DNA of 64,000 nucleotides from Corynespora cassiicola (Eukaryota; Ascomycota; Dothideomycetes; Pleosporales; Corynesporascaceae): assembly GCA_022059125.1 (NCBI GenBank), contig JAEUWY010000020.1, forward strand, positions 1,116,001 through 1,180,000, in the 5' to 3' direction. Each line of letters opens with the position of its first letter. Position 1 is the stretch's first letter. The notes below the pieces were generated by a model. That model was not told where the DNA came from. It saw nothing but the letters and a program-made list of their open reading frames with translations, and did not search any database. The translations under genes and the position numbers were made by a program. Shown piece after piece: positions 1-10,605 of this stretch.

Positions 1-954
1 AGTGGGAGAATGTTAGAGATGATATGACACCAGTAAGAAGTCCCATATCCCCATGTGTGGTGACGCATGTGCTGATAGTTTACACAGGACCTCACGGACT
101 TCCGATGCAACAAGGGAGCATTCGAGAGTGCTTCCCGCACCGGAACTGCCGAAGTCAAGGCTGGTTCCAAGCTTGCCATGAAGCTTGCTGTCGGTGCTAC
201 CATGCAACATCCTGGGCCCGCGCTTGTGTACATGTCCAAGGCCCCTACCACTGCCAAGACCTATGAGGGTGATGGCGATTGGTTCAAGATCTTCGAGGAG
301 AGCGTTTGCGACAAATCGGCAGACTTCACGAAGAATGCTTGGTGCACATGGGACAAGGATACCATCGAGTTCACCATTCCTGCCGACACTCCTGATGGAG
401 GTATGCTCGTTCCCTCTCTTAGCCCGACGAAGCTCGCTAACTTGCTGTTTTCAGAGTACCTCATCCGCCCAGAGCATATCGGAGTTCACGGCGCCCATGT
501 TGGACAGGCTGAGTTCTATTATGCGTAAGTACACCTTTATCATTCGATTCTTTCCTGCATCTTTTCCATCACCCCTATTCCCCAATACTCCAACCGTCAA
601 TACCTTGCTGGTTAATCCAGAATGCGTTTTCTTGACCTTTTGAACACGTAACTGACTTTATACAGCTGTGCTCAGGTCAAGGTCACTGGTGGCGGCTCCG
701 GCACCCCAGGCCCTACCGTCAAGTTCCCCGGCGCGTACAAGAAGGACGACCCCTCGTTCAACTTCAGCATCTACGGCGGATTCAAAGAGTACCCCATGCC
801 CGGCCCATCTGTCTGGGGAGGCGGCAGCAGTGTTAGCGGCGGCAACGACACCACCACTGAGGCCACGACCCCTGTGAACAATGATCAGGCTACTGAGGAG
901 GGCACTTGCAGTGGCAAGGTTTCTGCCCGCCACCCCCGCGACTTCCGCGCTTAG
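1..954 (+). CDS. AA9 lytic polysaccharide monooxygenase, 3' part
   Basis: Copper-dependent secreted enzyme that oxidatively cleaves cellulose or other beta-glucans. The gene is cut by the window edge, so the N-terminal His1 and signal peptide are missing. Exons read as <1-32, 88-400, 455-524 and 666-954, and all joins keep phase. Visible family landmarks are MQHPGP (second histidine of the copper brace), the EHIGVHGAHVGQAEFYYA stretch (second-sphere His and Gln plus the axial Tyr), and paired cysteines. After the catalytic domain comes a short Gly/Ser/Thr tail ending RDFRA. No CBM1 module follows, so it would depend on its own flat surface for substrate binding. The family call is firm. Whether it acts on cellulose or hemicellulose cannot be read here. 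Confidence 0.92.
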
Positions 955-3384
955 GCTTCGTCGCTTTCAGCGCCGTGTGCATAACTCATCCCAGATGAGT
1001 ACGTCACCACAATCGCAAGATTGAGCGGTTCTGCGGCAATGTGCAGTTTTCAGGGGCTGGCTGTCTCAGTATGCCGATGGAAGCTTTATTATTCTATTCT
1101 TGTCACTCCTTTTTTTGACTTTTCGATCCAATCCAGCAGCCAGGTGCGTTTCTGCTCTTTGCGCATGCATGGGGTAGAGTTCGCTGTAGATATTATCCTC
1201 GAGTACATAAAATATCAATGCATTGTTTTCGCGTTGAAATGATTGTCCGCCAGTGCTGTCACAGCGTCGCGCTAGAAGAAACTGTAGGCACTTTGGTTAG
1301 CTCTTGTCGCAACCAAGGCCAGATGCCCTATTGTGAAAATCCCGTGCACATCTGTTCGACGTTAAGCCACATATTAACGCCTAGTTTGTGTCAGAAAACC
1401 GGGAGGGCCTTGGTTCATTACGCGGGGTACCAGGAACATTGTTGCAAATTCGGCAGCACATGCAAGTGGGCCGATCAAGCTTTTTCACAAGTCCCTGCAA
1501 GCGCCTGTTGGAACGGCGAGGTTGGTGCCAGCAGCCAACTCCCTAACCATCTGAGGTAAAATGCCCAATATTGGTGCCATCCGAGCCCACCCTAGCATGG
1601 GCCGAGCGTCAAATGATGATTGATCCAATGTCATTCAGCTTGTCTCGTGTCATCCTTCTCCTGACAGGCCGTTATGTTTCATGGTTCACTATGTGGCGTC
1701 GTGGACAAAGAAAAGTCCGACTAGGAGACCACCGAAAATTCCGCACCCCCTTTCAGAGCGACACTACTGTGGCTTTCCATCAGTATTCTCATTGAAAATC
1801 CCTTTGCGAGCGATGCATATCGTAAAGGCCTTTGACATAGGCTCAAATATCAATAATTAACGTCCCCTGCTCTCGAACTGGCCTACATTAGCCTATGAGT
1901 TAATTGTCTTCGACTGCCAACCCGACATCGTGCCCCTTCAGTCTTTGCTGTCTATGCAAGGGTATGGAAGACCTCAAATCCATGAAGCGTGCTAATGATG
2001 AAAATGAAGAACCAGAAGGCAATTTTTCGTCTCTGAATAATGGTAAGACCCGTACACTTCGTGGAAAAGGGCTTCTGTCGTTAACCAAAATTTCCAAGCC
2101 ACTGGGTTTCTAGACAATCGATCGATTTCCTATCCAATACTTCGCGTACCGACAGCCATCTCGAGGCAATGCTTCGGTACCGCATCCGCCAAGAAGTGTA
2201 CGAAACCAACCCTAAGCTACAGTTTCCATCCCAGTTTAGATGTCTAGTGCAAAAAAGCTTTCTGTGATGGAAAGTTGATTATGAAGCCTACAAAGCATCT
2301 AGTGGGTGTCATTAAAGATACCAGACATCAGAGCCGGGGAGTGGATGGTAAGGCTCAGGTAGCCACAGATCTCTGAAACTTCACACGGCGCCACCTACCG
2401 AGCCTCAGTGCATTAGAAAGCACAAAGAACGTTACTCTGTCAGCTATCGAGGATCAATCTTCGACATAGATACCAGTGGAAAGCGTTGAACTCATGAAGG
2501 TATATGTCCGCCGATCAAATTCACTTCTGATTATGGCTGATGTATGGCTAAGGGACTCGTCACAAATTGCGCATCTGGGTGTATTTTTCGCGATGATGTT
2601 TTTTGTCGAGACTGACTTAATTGAGGAATAGGAAGCGGTCCATATTTTCCAGTCTCAAAGACTACAAACCCTAGGGCCCGGCGCGAATACATATACCATC
2701 GATCGTTGAATACCAAAATGTTCAGAGGCTCAATTCAACGAAGCCCTATTGCGCTTAAAGCCGACACAACACTATCGAATCGATTGCACAAATAATTATG
2801 GAGTTTAATATTGCGTAAGAAAGGGACATACGATGGAAGTAGAAAGTGCAATGCGTTTACCAAGTTGTGCCGTTTGGCTACAAGCCTGGAAGAATCCGTC
2901 CTGCTATTCTGCGTATAGCAAAGTAATTCAATGGAAACTTGATCTGTGGATATTAAATTGCTATTGTTTTGGACAAACCAGTTCAAGACATGTCTGGCTT
3001 CGCCACATTGTAGCTATCATGACTGACTTCTGATGTGATGAGGGTTCCATGATGGAGCGACAATAAGACATTCGAGGTTCTATTCGCAATGTTTGTTCTT
3101 ATCATAAAAATTTCGGGGGCATGATAGTTGCTAACAATTGTGACTCCAAGGGCCATAACGTAGACAAACGCGTTTATATTTGAGAAAATACCACCTCCTA
3201 ATTTGCTCTTGAGAATGCAAACATATCAGCAGTAAATCATTTCATCAAGATAATTTTAATAGAAACATGCGGTTTCCGTGCATTCTGCACTTCAAAGGGA
3301 TTGGCATTATTCTTCAGATATGAAATTTGATGCATGTTTAATACATGGAATTTACACCGCCCACAGATGAGAGAAGAAAAAACA
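955..3384. other. Intergenic, no supported gene (2.4 kb)
   Basis: Both strands were read. Only short open frames (60-113 codons) without recognisable motifs or paired splice sites occur. The stretch from about 2.2 to 3.35 kb is visibly richer in A/T than the flanking genes. It holds the 3' flank of the AA9 gene and the 3' flank of the minus-strand gene ending at 3385. Confidence 0.6.
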
Positions 3385-4972
3385 TCAATGAGTTGATGGT
3401 CCATTCAGGCTTTCCAGCATATTCATGTATGATTTCTGGTTTCGCATGCGACTGTTCTGTCTGCTCACCTGACTGGTTGCTGGTACCTTGTTCCCGCGCA
3501 AGTCGTAGCACTGTACAGGTGACAGGGTATTCGGGCTGAGATTAGACGAGTTGAGGGTATCGTAAGACGAAAACGAGGAAAATGAGCTCACAGCTCTCAG
3601 AGAGGGCAAGCGTGCGGGTGCATCAGTGGAAGAACGATACTGGCGCGGCTTCCGTGGCGGGATGGGAGCTAAATATTGGTATTCGGAAAAAGGAACAGGA
3701 AAGGGAATTGGTGAATCCCCATCATGTTTTGGAGAAACTGGAGTGTGGTTCTGAGAATAAACTGAAGTGCGAGGAGAACCTTCATAGGGTGCTGCAGGTT
3801 CAATTTTGGACTGATGACTAGCCTGGGATGATAGCGAGGCAATGTCTTTTGGAAGTATAGGAAGACTCGGGCGTGGCGGTGCTCTGTAGGAACGCGGCCG
3901 ATATGGTTTGCTGTCATTATGAAGCTCAGGTGATGACATATGCCGGGGTCGGTATTGAGAGTTATCAGGTGGAGGGGCTGGGGTGTCGACAGAATTCTCT
4001 GTAGGCAAATCGCCGAGTAAGTCGGATAAAGTGCCTAAGCCTTCCCTTTTACCACGACCAGATCGCGCGAACCTTGGTTCTCCGTGCAGTTTGGTCGGTT
4101 GCCCCGTTCCTTCCAAAGATGATTGTAGGTTATTAAGTCCAGATTCGTTAAACCCGCCCATACAATTATCTCCTTCCAATTCTGCTATAGAAAATTCCAA
4201 TGAAGGGCACCGGTATTCATAGACCTCTGCTGCTGTTTTGAATCCAGGCTCTAGAGGAGAAAATGGCATCGATACCGCAGTCTTTTCCAATGAAAAGTCA
4301 TCGGGATATGGCAAGAATGCGTCGGACGTAAAAGTCGGAATATTCTTTTGCTGTGATGAAGACATGACGGCCTCATAGGTAGGTGGCGCAATGGGAGGCA
4401 AAGGATCCGGTAACTTGCGCAGATCTATATGTTCTTTATCAGTCGATGAGAGTGATTTTAAGCGCGTGGGTCTAACCTGATCGTGAAATTTCTGATGCAC
4501 TTTCCTTATGGTGTTCGTTCCCAGTATGATCCAAAGGGACAAGGCAGGCCAAAACTGATGAAAGCTGTTGGTGACAAACTGAGAGTTGCTTCGTCCGAGT
4601 AACTACCTTCTCATGGTCTTTGATAACCCAGAGAACGCGTGTTTTGAATTCGATCCTTTTCGTCTCCTTTTCCATCCTAGCCCTTTCCACCCACTTCCCT
4701 ATATCACTCAAAGACCACCTTGTGTTATTCAGAGATTTCTTGACCCATTCATACTTCGGGCGGTTTTTAACCAAGCTTTCGTGTATGTGCTTGAGGGAGA
4801 GCAGTCTTTCACTTTCTCTGAGGTCATCTCTCACCACGTCGATCATACGGATGAACACTCCAGTCTCATCGTCGACTTCTGCTAAACGAAGAGCGTATTC
4901 GCCGAATTTGAAGAGGGTATTTATCCCAGCAAAAACACCACTAATGGCAAAACTCCCGCTGATGGGCTCCAT
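3385..4972 (-). CDS. Helical-domain plus disordered-tail protein, unknown function
   Basis: Two exons are inferred: 4972-4477 and 4424-3385, giving 511 aa. The 52-nt intron has a GTTAGA donor, a CTGAT branch-like site and an ATAG acceptor, and the join is phase 1. The first ~165 residues (start MEPISGSFAISG) look all-helical, with a hydrophobic first helix and a DHEKVVTRTKQLSVCHQQL segment. This resembles the small helical N-terminal domains placed before fungal NLR-like or HeLo-type proteins. The remaining ~345 residues are Pro/Ser-rich and low complexity (LPDPLPPIAPPTYE; PIPPRKPRQYRSS), probably disordered. An alternative upstream ATG lies at 5068. A 52-nt intron nearer the 5' side (donor GTAGTT at about 4605) also keeps frame but removes the conserved-looking CHQQL segment, so I rejected it. 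No enzyme motif is seen; a signalling or cell-death role would be inference. Confidence 0.7.
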
Positions 4973-5750
4973 GAGGCCTTTTCGGGAGTCCTCTTGACAA
5001 GGCCTGGTGCTGGGAACGAGGCTGTAAATGAAATTTGGGTTGGTGCATTGGAGGAAAAGCAAGCTCATGCTCACAACGCCAGAAAATTGCACACAGCTTA
5101 GCCTGGCTGAATAACAGCACTGATACGTTCCAAAGAAGAAATAGTCAGGCTACCATGGACCAAAGTTCAGGTGAGGCTGAGACAACTCCATCATCGATTC
5201 TCTAGCTTGAAAGAGGCGCCATTAGCGAGTTAGCAAATCGATCCACATTGCCATAAACATGCAATCCGACGTTGCTTTCACTGGCTCAGAAAAGCCACTC
5301 TATGTATGGCTAAATCTAGATTTTGCACCATGCACCAAACCAAGACATCTAACCGGCGGATATATGGAACAAAAACTCCTTCGAGGTCATCATAACGCAG
5401 CCTGGCCGGTCGCACAAGTGCTGAAACTGCTCATATACAAGTGCTATAGCTGATATAAGATTGACCCAACTTAGCCCGTTCAAAGAACAGCACCCCTGAA
5501 AATAAAGACGTATGCTTGGGAAGGCAGGAGAGAAGCTTTTCCGGTGGGGTCCCGGGTTGAACCCAAAAAGGGTGCGCTAGCCAGAATAGGAAAAGATATG
5601 CGTCCAAGCCTTCGCACCCGTCTTCAGCCCCATTCCCACATGTCGAGGTCACGGCCACCTCCAGCCTACACGGCATGATGCAGTCCCTCACAAGATCATG
5701 ATCCAATCCAATCCTCTCCGCCCGTTCTCAGATTTCCGGCCTCCTATTTG
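4973..5750. other. Intergenic, 5' flank of the 3385-4972 gene
   Basis: This holds the promoter region of the minus gene to the left and the 3' flank of the minus gene to the right. Nothing else could be supported; the 91-codon frame at 5431-5706 has no recognisable content. Confidence 0.55.
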
Positions 5751-6926
5751 TTAGTACAGAACCTCCTTCTCCAAAAGCAACCGTGGGGGGCTGAGCTTTT
5801 GGGCCTGGTCCCCAACAACTTGCTCCAATGCCGGAAACACTACGACGCCTTTTGGTTGGTTGGAAAAGTCAAAGCGAAATGAGCCGGGCTGGGAGAAGAG
5901 GAGCATCGCGAGGGCAGCCGCTCGGCTTATGATGAGGTTCAGATGGTTATGTCGCTGCGCTTCCTTTGAGTTACCCTGGACGAATGGAGTTATTACTGCA
6001 TTCAGTTCCTTGAAGAGCTTTGCTTGCGCTGGACTTTGGAGATTTTGGTCCTTCTTCAGCATTGTTGCTGTCAAGACCTTCCATTTGCTGAACAACATAG
6101 GTTCATCTGCTCCGCAATCAGTGTACTGGCCACGCCAAGGTCTGGAATACCAACCAATCTTTACAAGCCCAAGGTTTCCAGGCAGCAGACTCTCATGTAT
6201 GCTCCTACCATCACACTTTCGCAGGATAATCCAAGCCACTAGGAGGCGCATTGAGTCCTCCCAAGTGTCCGGGTTTGCAAGAAGCCCACGCAGGCCGGAG
6301 GAGCTGATGCCGGTACATGCTGCAAATTCATCGAGCCTCTTGTCTTCCATACCAATGGATTGTGTCGGGTTGAAACCATAAAACTCTCGAATGTGGTTGC
6401 TGATGTCGTCACGTATCCTTGATACATCGTCTATGATCGCCTTGTCCTCCATGGGCTGGGGGAGCTCATTGAGAATGTTTTGTTTAACGCCTGCGATGTT
6501 GCTGGCAGCAACGACTGCTCCGTTTTCTGGGCCGCGACCACGACTGGCGCTTGGCAAATAATTATTGGACGAGGCGGAGTAGGCGTGCCGTCTGTTTCTG
6601 TTTCGTCGTCGGAAGAGAAGAAAGCATGCAATAGCAGCAATGAGGGCGCCACCTATGAAACAGCCTATTGCAATTCCTGCAGCTGCTCCATTGGCGACAC
6701 CTGGAGCAGGCTTTGGACTAGAAGTCGATTTCGGCTTTTGTGTAGTAGACATGGTGGGAGCAGCGTTAGAATTAGCGGCTACGGGAAAAGATGGGTTTGT
6801 AGGTGTAGAAGGAGGAGTGAAGACTGAAGTGGTTACTCGAGTAGAAGATGTTGCGACAGATGGTGTTGAAGCAGGAGTGTTATGTTGATGTGCTGGTTCG
6901 ATTTCTTTTCCACCGTAAATGCCCAT
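5751..6926 (-). CDS. Single-pass membrane protein with conserved fungal cytoplasmic domain
   Basis: An uninterrupted frame of 391 aa. Residues ~15-75 are Ser/Thr/Pro-rich and look like an O-glycosylated ectodomain stub. Residues ~79-105 form one transmembrane helix (GAAAGIAIGCFIGGALIAA), followed by an Arg-rich stop-transfer run (FRRRNRNRR). The C-terminal ~240 residues form a globular domain seen in many fungal proteins of unknown function, ending with a block containing LLFSQPGSFRFDFSNQPKG and FPALEQVVGDQAQ. No signal peptide precedes the Ser/Thr stretch. A good acceptor (TTTTTCCAG) sits just 5' of the ATG at about 6932-6941, so the true 5' end may include one or more upstream exons that I could not place. 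Confidence 0.75.
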   Translation of the reverse strand: MGIYGGKEIEPAHQHNTPASTPSVATSSTRVTTSVFTPPSTPTNPSFPVAANSNAAPTMSTTQKPKSTSSPKPAPGVANGAAAGIAIGCFIGGALIAAIACFLLFRRRNRNRRHAYSASSNNYLPSASRGRGPENGAVVAASNIAGVKQNILNELPQPMEDKAIIDDVSRIRDDISNHIREFYGFNPTQSIGMEDKRLDEFAACTGISSSGLRGLLANPDTWEDSMRLLVAWIILRKCDGRSIHESLLPGNLGLVKIGWYSRPWRGQYTDCGADEPMLFSKWKVLTATMLKKDQNLQSPAQAKLFKELNAVITPFVQGNSKEAQRHNHLNLIISRAAALAMLLFSQPGSFRFDFSNQPKGVVVFPALEQVVGDQAQKLSPPRLLLEKEVLY

Positions 6927-7575
6927 ATTGACCTGGAAAAATGTAATAGACCGAGGACTTCAAAGGCCAGGATATCTCATATGATGATGGAAAGTGGCTT
7001 GTATAATGTTGCTCTTCACATGAATGATGCCAGACGTGATGGCTGGCAACGCGCCCAATATGCATTAAACAAGATGTGCCTCATCCGACACCTGCATGCT
7101 CTAATTTCTGACCGCAGAAAATTTGGGCCTAGGTCTCGCGGTTACAATATCTAAAAGAGCTAATGAGAGGGCTTCTATCTCTCAGACTGCTATTTTGGGA
7201 AGTTCTGGGCTTTCAGCCTCGTGGCCTACGTGATGAATCCATGAAAGCTGAAAAGCCCCAAACTCAAATCAGCGGAACCATGGCTTATGGCTTAGATTGT
7301 GGCTTGTTTTCACTCCCGCACCCATCATGTTGGAATAAGAGCAGCAACTATACTCTGCCTCTTATCCGCCAGTCAGCCTTTAGAGTGTCATGACCATTGG
7401 ATTGGGGCCCCACAGCACCGGTCAGAGCCTTTTTCTCGACCAATAAGTGTAGTATGAGGCCGACACACATTTACCCCAGCAGAAATCGTGGTCTCTCCTT
7501 CCATACTGTATCCGTCAATTCTCCCAGCGAAAAAAATCACTTTCTGCTTTAAAATCAGAAATTTTGCAACTCAAT
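6927..7575. other. Divergent intergenic region
   Basis: This lies between the minus-strand membrane protein and the plus-strand Hsp70-like gene, so it should carry both promoters. It may also hold a missing 5' exon of the membrane protein. No other gene is visible. Confidence 0.5.
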
Positions 7576-10232
7576 ATGATCGAAAAACCAGATTTAGTGG
7601 TTTCGATAGATTTTGGCATGACATGTAAGTGTTTCTTTTCGTAGATGTTGAGGAGTCTGAGCGGACATTAATTCAAGAAAGGTACGGGTGTCGCCTACTG
7701 TAATGTAGCAACTGGCTCTACCAATGTGCGGCACATACAAAAATGGCCAGGGAGATTGAATGCGGTAAGTTTTCAGAGCCTTTAGGAAACAGTGTATCAC
7801 CTCTACACCGACATCGTATCATTTGGAGGCCTGGCTGATTTGATATCCGCCTGCACCTATAGAACGAGAACAAAGTCCCAACATTATTAATGTACCGGAA
7901 AGGATCCCAAGCGCCATCATCTTGGGGCTTTGATGCAGAAACATTGTTGGACAATGATTTCGATGATGAATACGCTGAGCTATTCAAAACCTATCTGGAC
8001 GATGAAAAACGCGAAGAAGCTCGGGTGAATTCAAGAAATCCGGAAGATATGCCTCCTACCATGGAGGTAGTAGAGAAATGGTATGTTACACTCTATCTGC
8101 TTTTATTCATTGCATTCACAGGCATAGGTACACCGATTATTTCAGATGTCTTTATCGCACGATCGAACAGAGACTTTCAGGCGAGTTGGCGAGCACATGG
8201 GAAAACGCAAAAATCGAGTTTATATTCTCCGTTCCCACCACATGGAGGCCAGATCCTCCGGACACGGTCGAAAGATTCCGGAAGGTTGTGCGCGAGGCGG
8301 GATTTGGGGAGTCCCGGTCACACACGGCAGTTATCGGTTTGACAGAGGCTGAAGCTGCAGCGGTGCATACTGCGCGAAGTGCACCTGGGATATTTAAGGT
8401 AAGACTATGATGTTCCAAAATCTTATACATGCTCACACCTCCAAGGAAAACGAGATCCTCATCGTCTGTGACGTTGGAGGAGGAACTACAGTAAAAATAT
8501 CTTGGGCGGCAGCAAAAAGCTCTCGTTGACTTGGTGTAGGATCTATCAGCATTCCGCGTTAACAAAGCCAACGGCCCCGCCGGCTCACTAAGTTTGAATC
8601 AGATTGACGTGGTATTCGGTGAGTATTCCCAATGTTAAATGTTTTTCAATGTGTAGCTGACGTTTGCAAAACAAGGGGCAACAATTGGTGCTGTTCAACT
8701 AGACAGTTGCTTTCAAGAATCAGTGCGATCGAAATTGGAGTTGGCTAACCGTGCAAGACCGATGGGTCTCGACGATCTGGTAACAACAGCTTGGAAAATG
8801 CGGAGCAGGAGGGAATATCAGTGGGTGCTCACATTTATATTACCTCATTCAACACTAATTGTATACAGGAATGCAAAATGCGGTTATGGTACCAAGGAGT
8901 CATTATCAGATACAGAGACTTTTTCAGTCGTCATACCCGGCCTCGATAGGACATATCGTAATGATCAATACGGTATTCGCGGTGGCAACATGATCTTTAA
9001 GAGGTACAGTTTTTATCCCAGTTGCTAATACTGATTTCAAAAAGGCTGACGTATGACCGCAATAGAGAGGAACTGAAACCATTTTTCGATACCCAGGTAG
9101 ACCACCCCAAATCACGAGAAGAATTGCCCTAACGTGCCTAGGTCAATCAACTCTTTGACCTGATAGACAAGCAACTCTCCAGACTGCAGGGGAAGTTCCC
9201 AGGTGAACAGGCAGTATGTATCAGAATCCTCTGGTATAATAATATGTAATGATATCCGATAGGCACACATGATTCTCTCCGGTGGACTGGGAAACTCAGC
9301 CTACGTTCTCAGCCGTCTGCGCCAACGATACACGTCAGGAAACTCCCACCACCCGAATGCCAGAACCCTTCAGATTCGCGTAGCCCCCGATACTCAGCTC
9401 GTAGTCTGCAAAGGTAACGTCGCAGATAGAGTTGCCAAAATAACGAGTGGTCACTCCGTACTCGACCGGCGGTGCTGCCGGACATCCTACGGCACGCTAT
9501 GCAAAGTCCTCTACGACCCAAAGAACCCCAAACATGTCGGTCAGAAGACGGAAATAGATCACATGGACGGAAGAGCCTACGTTATGAATTGGATCGACTG
9601 GTTTATCAAGCAGGTATGTGGCTCGCCGACCATGATCCTTCACACCTGACCTTTTCGACCGACAGGGCCAGGCAGTATCCAGCGACGAACCCATACAAAG
9701 AAACTTCCAGCGCAAATGCTCCCCTGCAACTGCCATGAACCCAGATCCTCCACGCGTATTCCCCACCGAGATTGTCTCCTGCGATCTAGAAAGCGTCATG
9801 CTTCCCGACGTAATGACCACAGGTACCTCCCTCAAGCCACCGTCCCTCTCCCACCTGCGCGACACTACTAACCCTCCACTAGCCTGCAGATCCATCTGCA
9901 AAGTCGAGTCCGACTTTAGCTCCATCCCGCTCCAAAACTTCAAGCTGAAGAACAGGCACTGGTGGAACATGGGGGCCAAGTACCACCGAGTTAACTTCTG
10001 TGTCAAGGTCATTATAGGCCCTGCGGATATCTGCTTTGAGCTGTGGCATCAGAATGTCAAGCTGAGTAGGGATCATGCTATCAAGGTCGAGTGGCATGCT
10101 GCGGCTCCGTCTCCTCCACAGACGAGGCCCGTGGATAATCACTTCTCGGAAGGGTTGGGTGAGGGGAAGACATTTGTGCCTGGGGCTAATGGTGGTGCGG
10201 GGGTGTTTGGCCGTCGGTTAGTAGTGGGTTGA
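7576..10232 (+). CDS. Hsp70-like (HSPA12-type) actin-fold ATPase
   Basis: Thirteen exons join in phase to 670 aa: 7576-7624, 7682-7764, 7863-8080, 8122-8398, 8446-8490, 8540-8618, 8676-8820, 8869-9003, 9045-9096, 9142-9213, 9263-9613, 9666-9822 and 9883-10232. Introns are 41-98 nt; one contains TACTAAC. The three actin/Hsp70 nucleotide-binding signatures are present in order. Phosphate-1 is DFGMTCTGVAY (D12), phosphate-2 is DVGGGTT (D218), and the adenosine motif is LSGGLGNSAYV (391-399). The C-terminal ~150 residues differ from the substrate-binding domain of classical Hsp70. Fungi carry many such divergent ATPases whose clients are unknown. The phosphate-1 loop has Met where classical Hsp70 has Thr, a variant I associate with this fungal group. 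It is probably an ATP-binding protein; chaperone activity is unproven. Confidence 0.88.
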
Positions 10233-10605
10233 GGTTTTGATTAGCTGGATATTGGCGTACGGTCAAATCACAGGCACGTATAACGCATACCTTTTCCTCG
10301 TTGATATAATTCGTAACATTCTCTTTGGTCTAGCTCTTGAATCCGATCATGATACTTTGAAGTCTCCAAAACACATATCTCAATCATTGATAACATAATG
10401 CACATTCGTTATAGTCTCCCAGAAAACCCATAAACCAATTGGTATACGCAAAGCCTCGCTATGCAACCATCCATGCTACCCTACGCCACCCATGTATCCC
10501 GAACTCATAACAAGGCTGTTCATACAACACGTGACCTTCTCACCAGCCACTACCTAGGTATCTTTACGCACCTCTGGGGTTGGTACCCACAAAATAGGCG
10601 ATTAC
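10233..10605. other. Convergent 3' intergenic
   Basis: This is the 3' flank between the Hsp70-like gene (plus) and the glycosidase-like gene (minus). It probably contains both 3' UTRs and polyadenylation sites; nothing else is seen. Confidence 0.5.

Noticed and set aside
4477..4610. Alternative 52-nt intron (donor GTAGTT) in the helical-domain gene
   Set aside because: It preserves frame but removes the segment with CHQQL that fits the helical domain. The chosen intron has better branch and acceptor signals.
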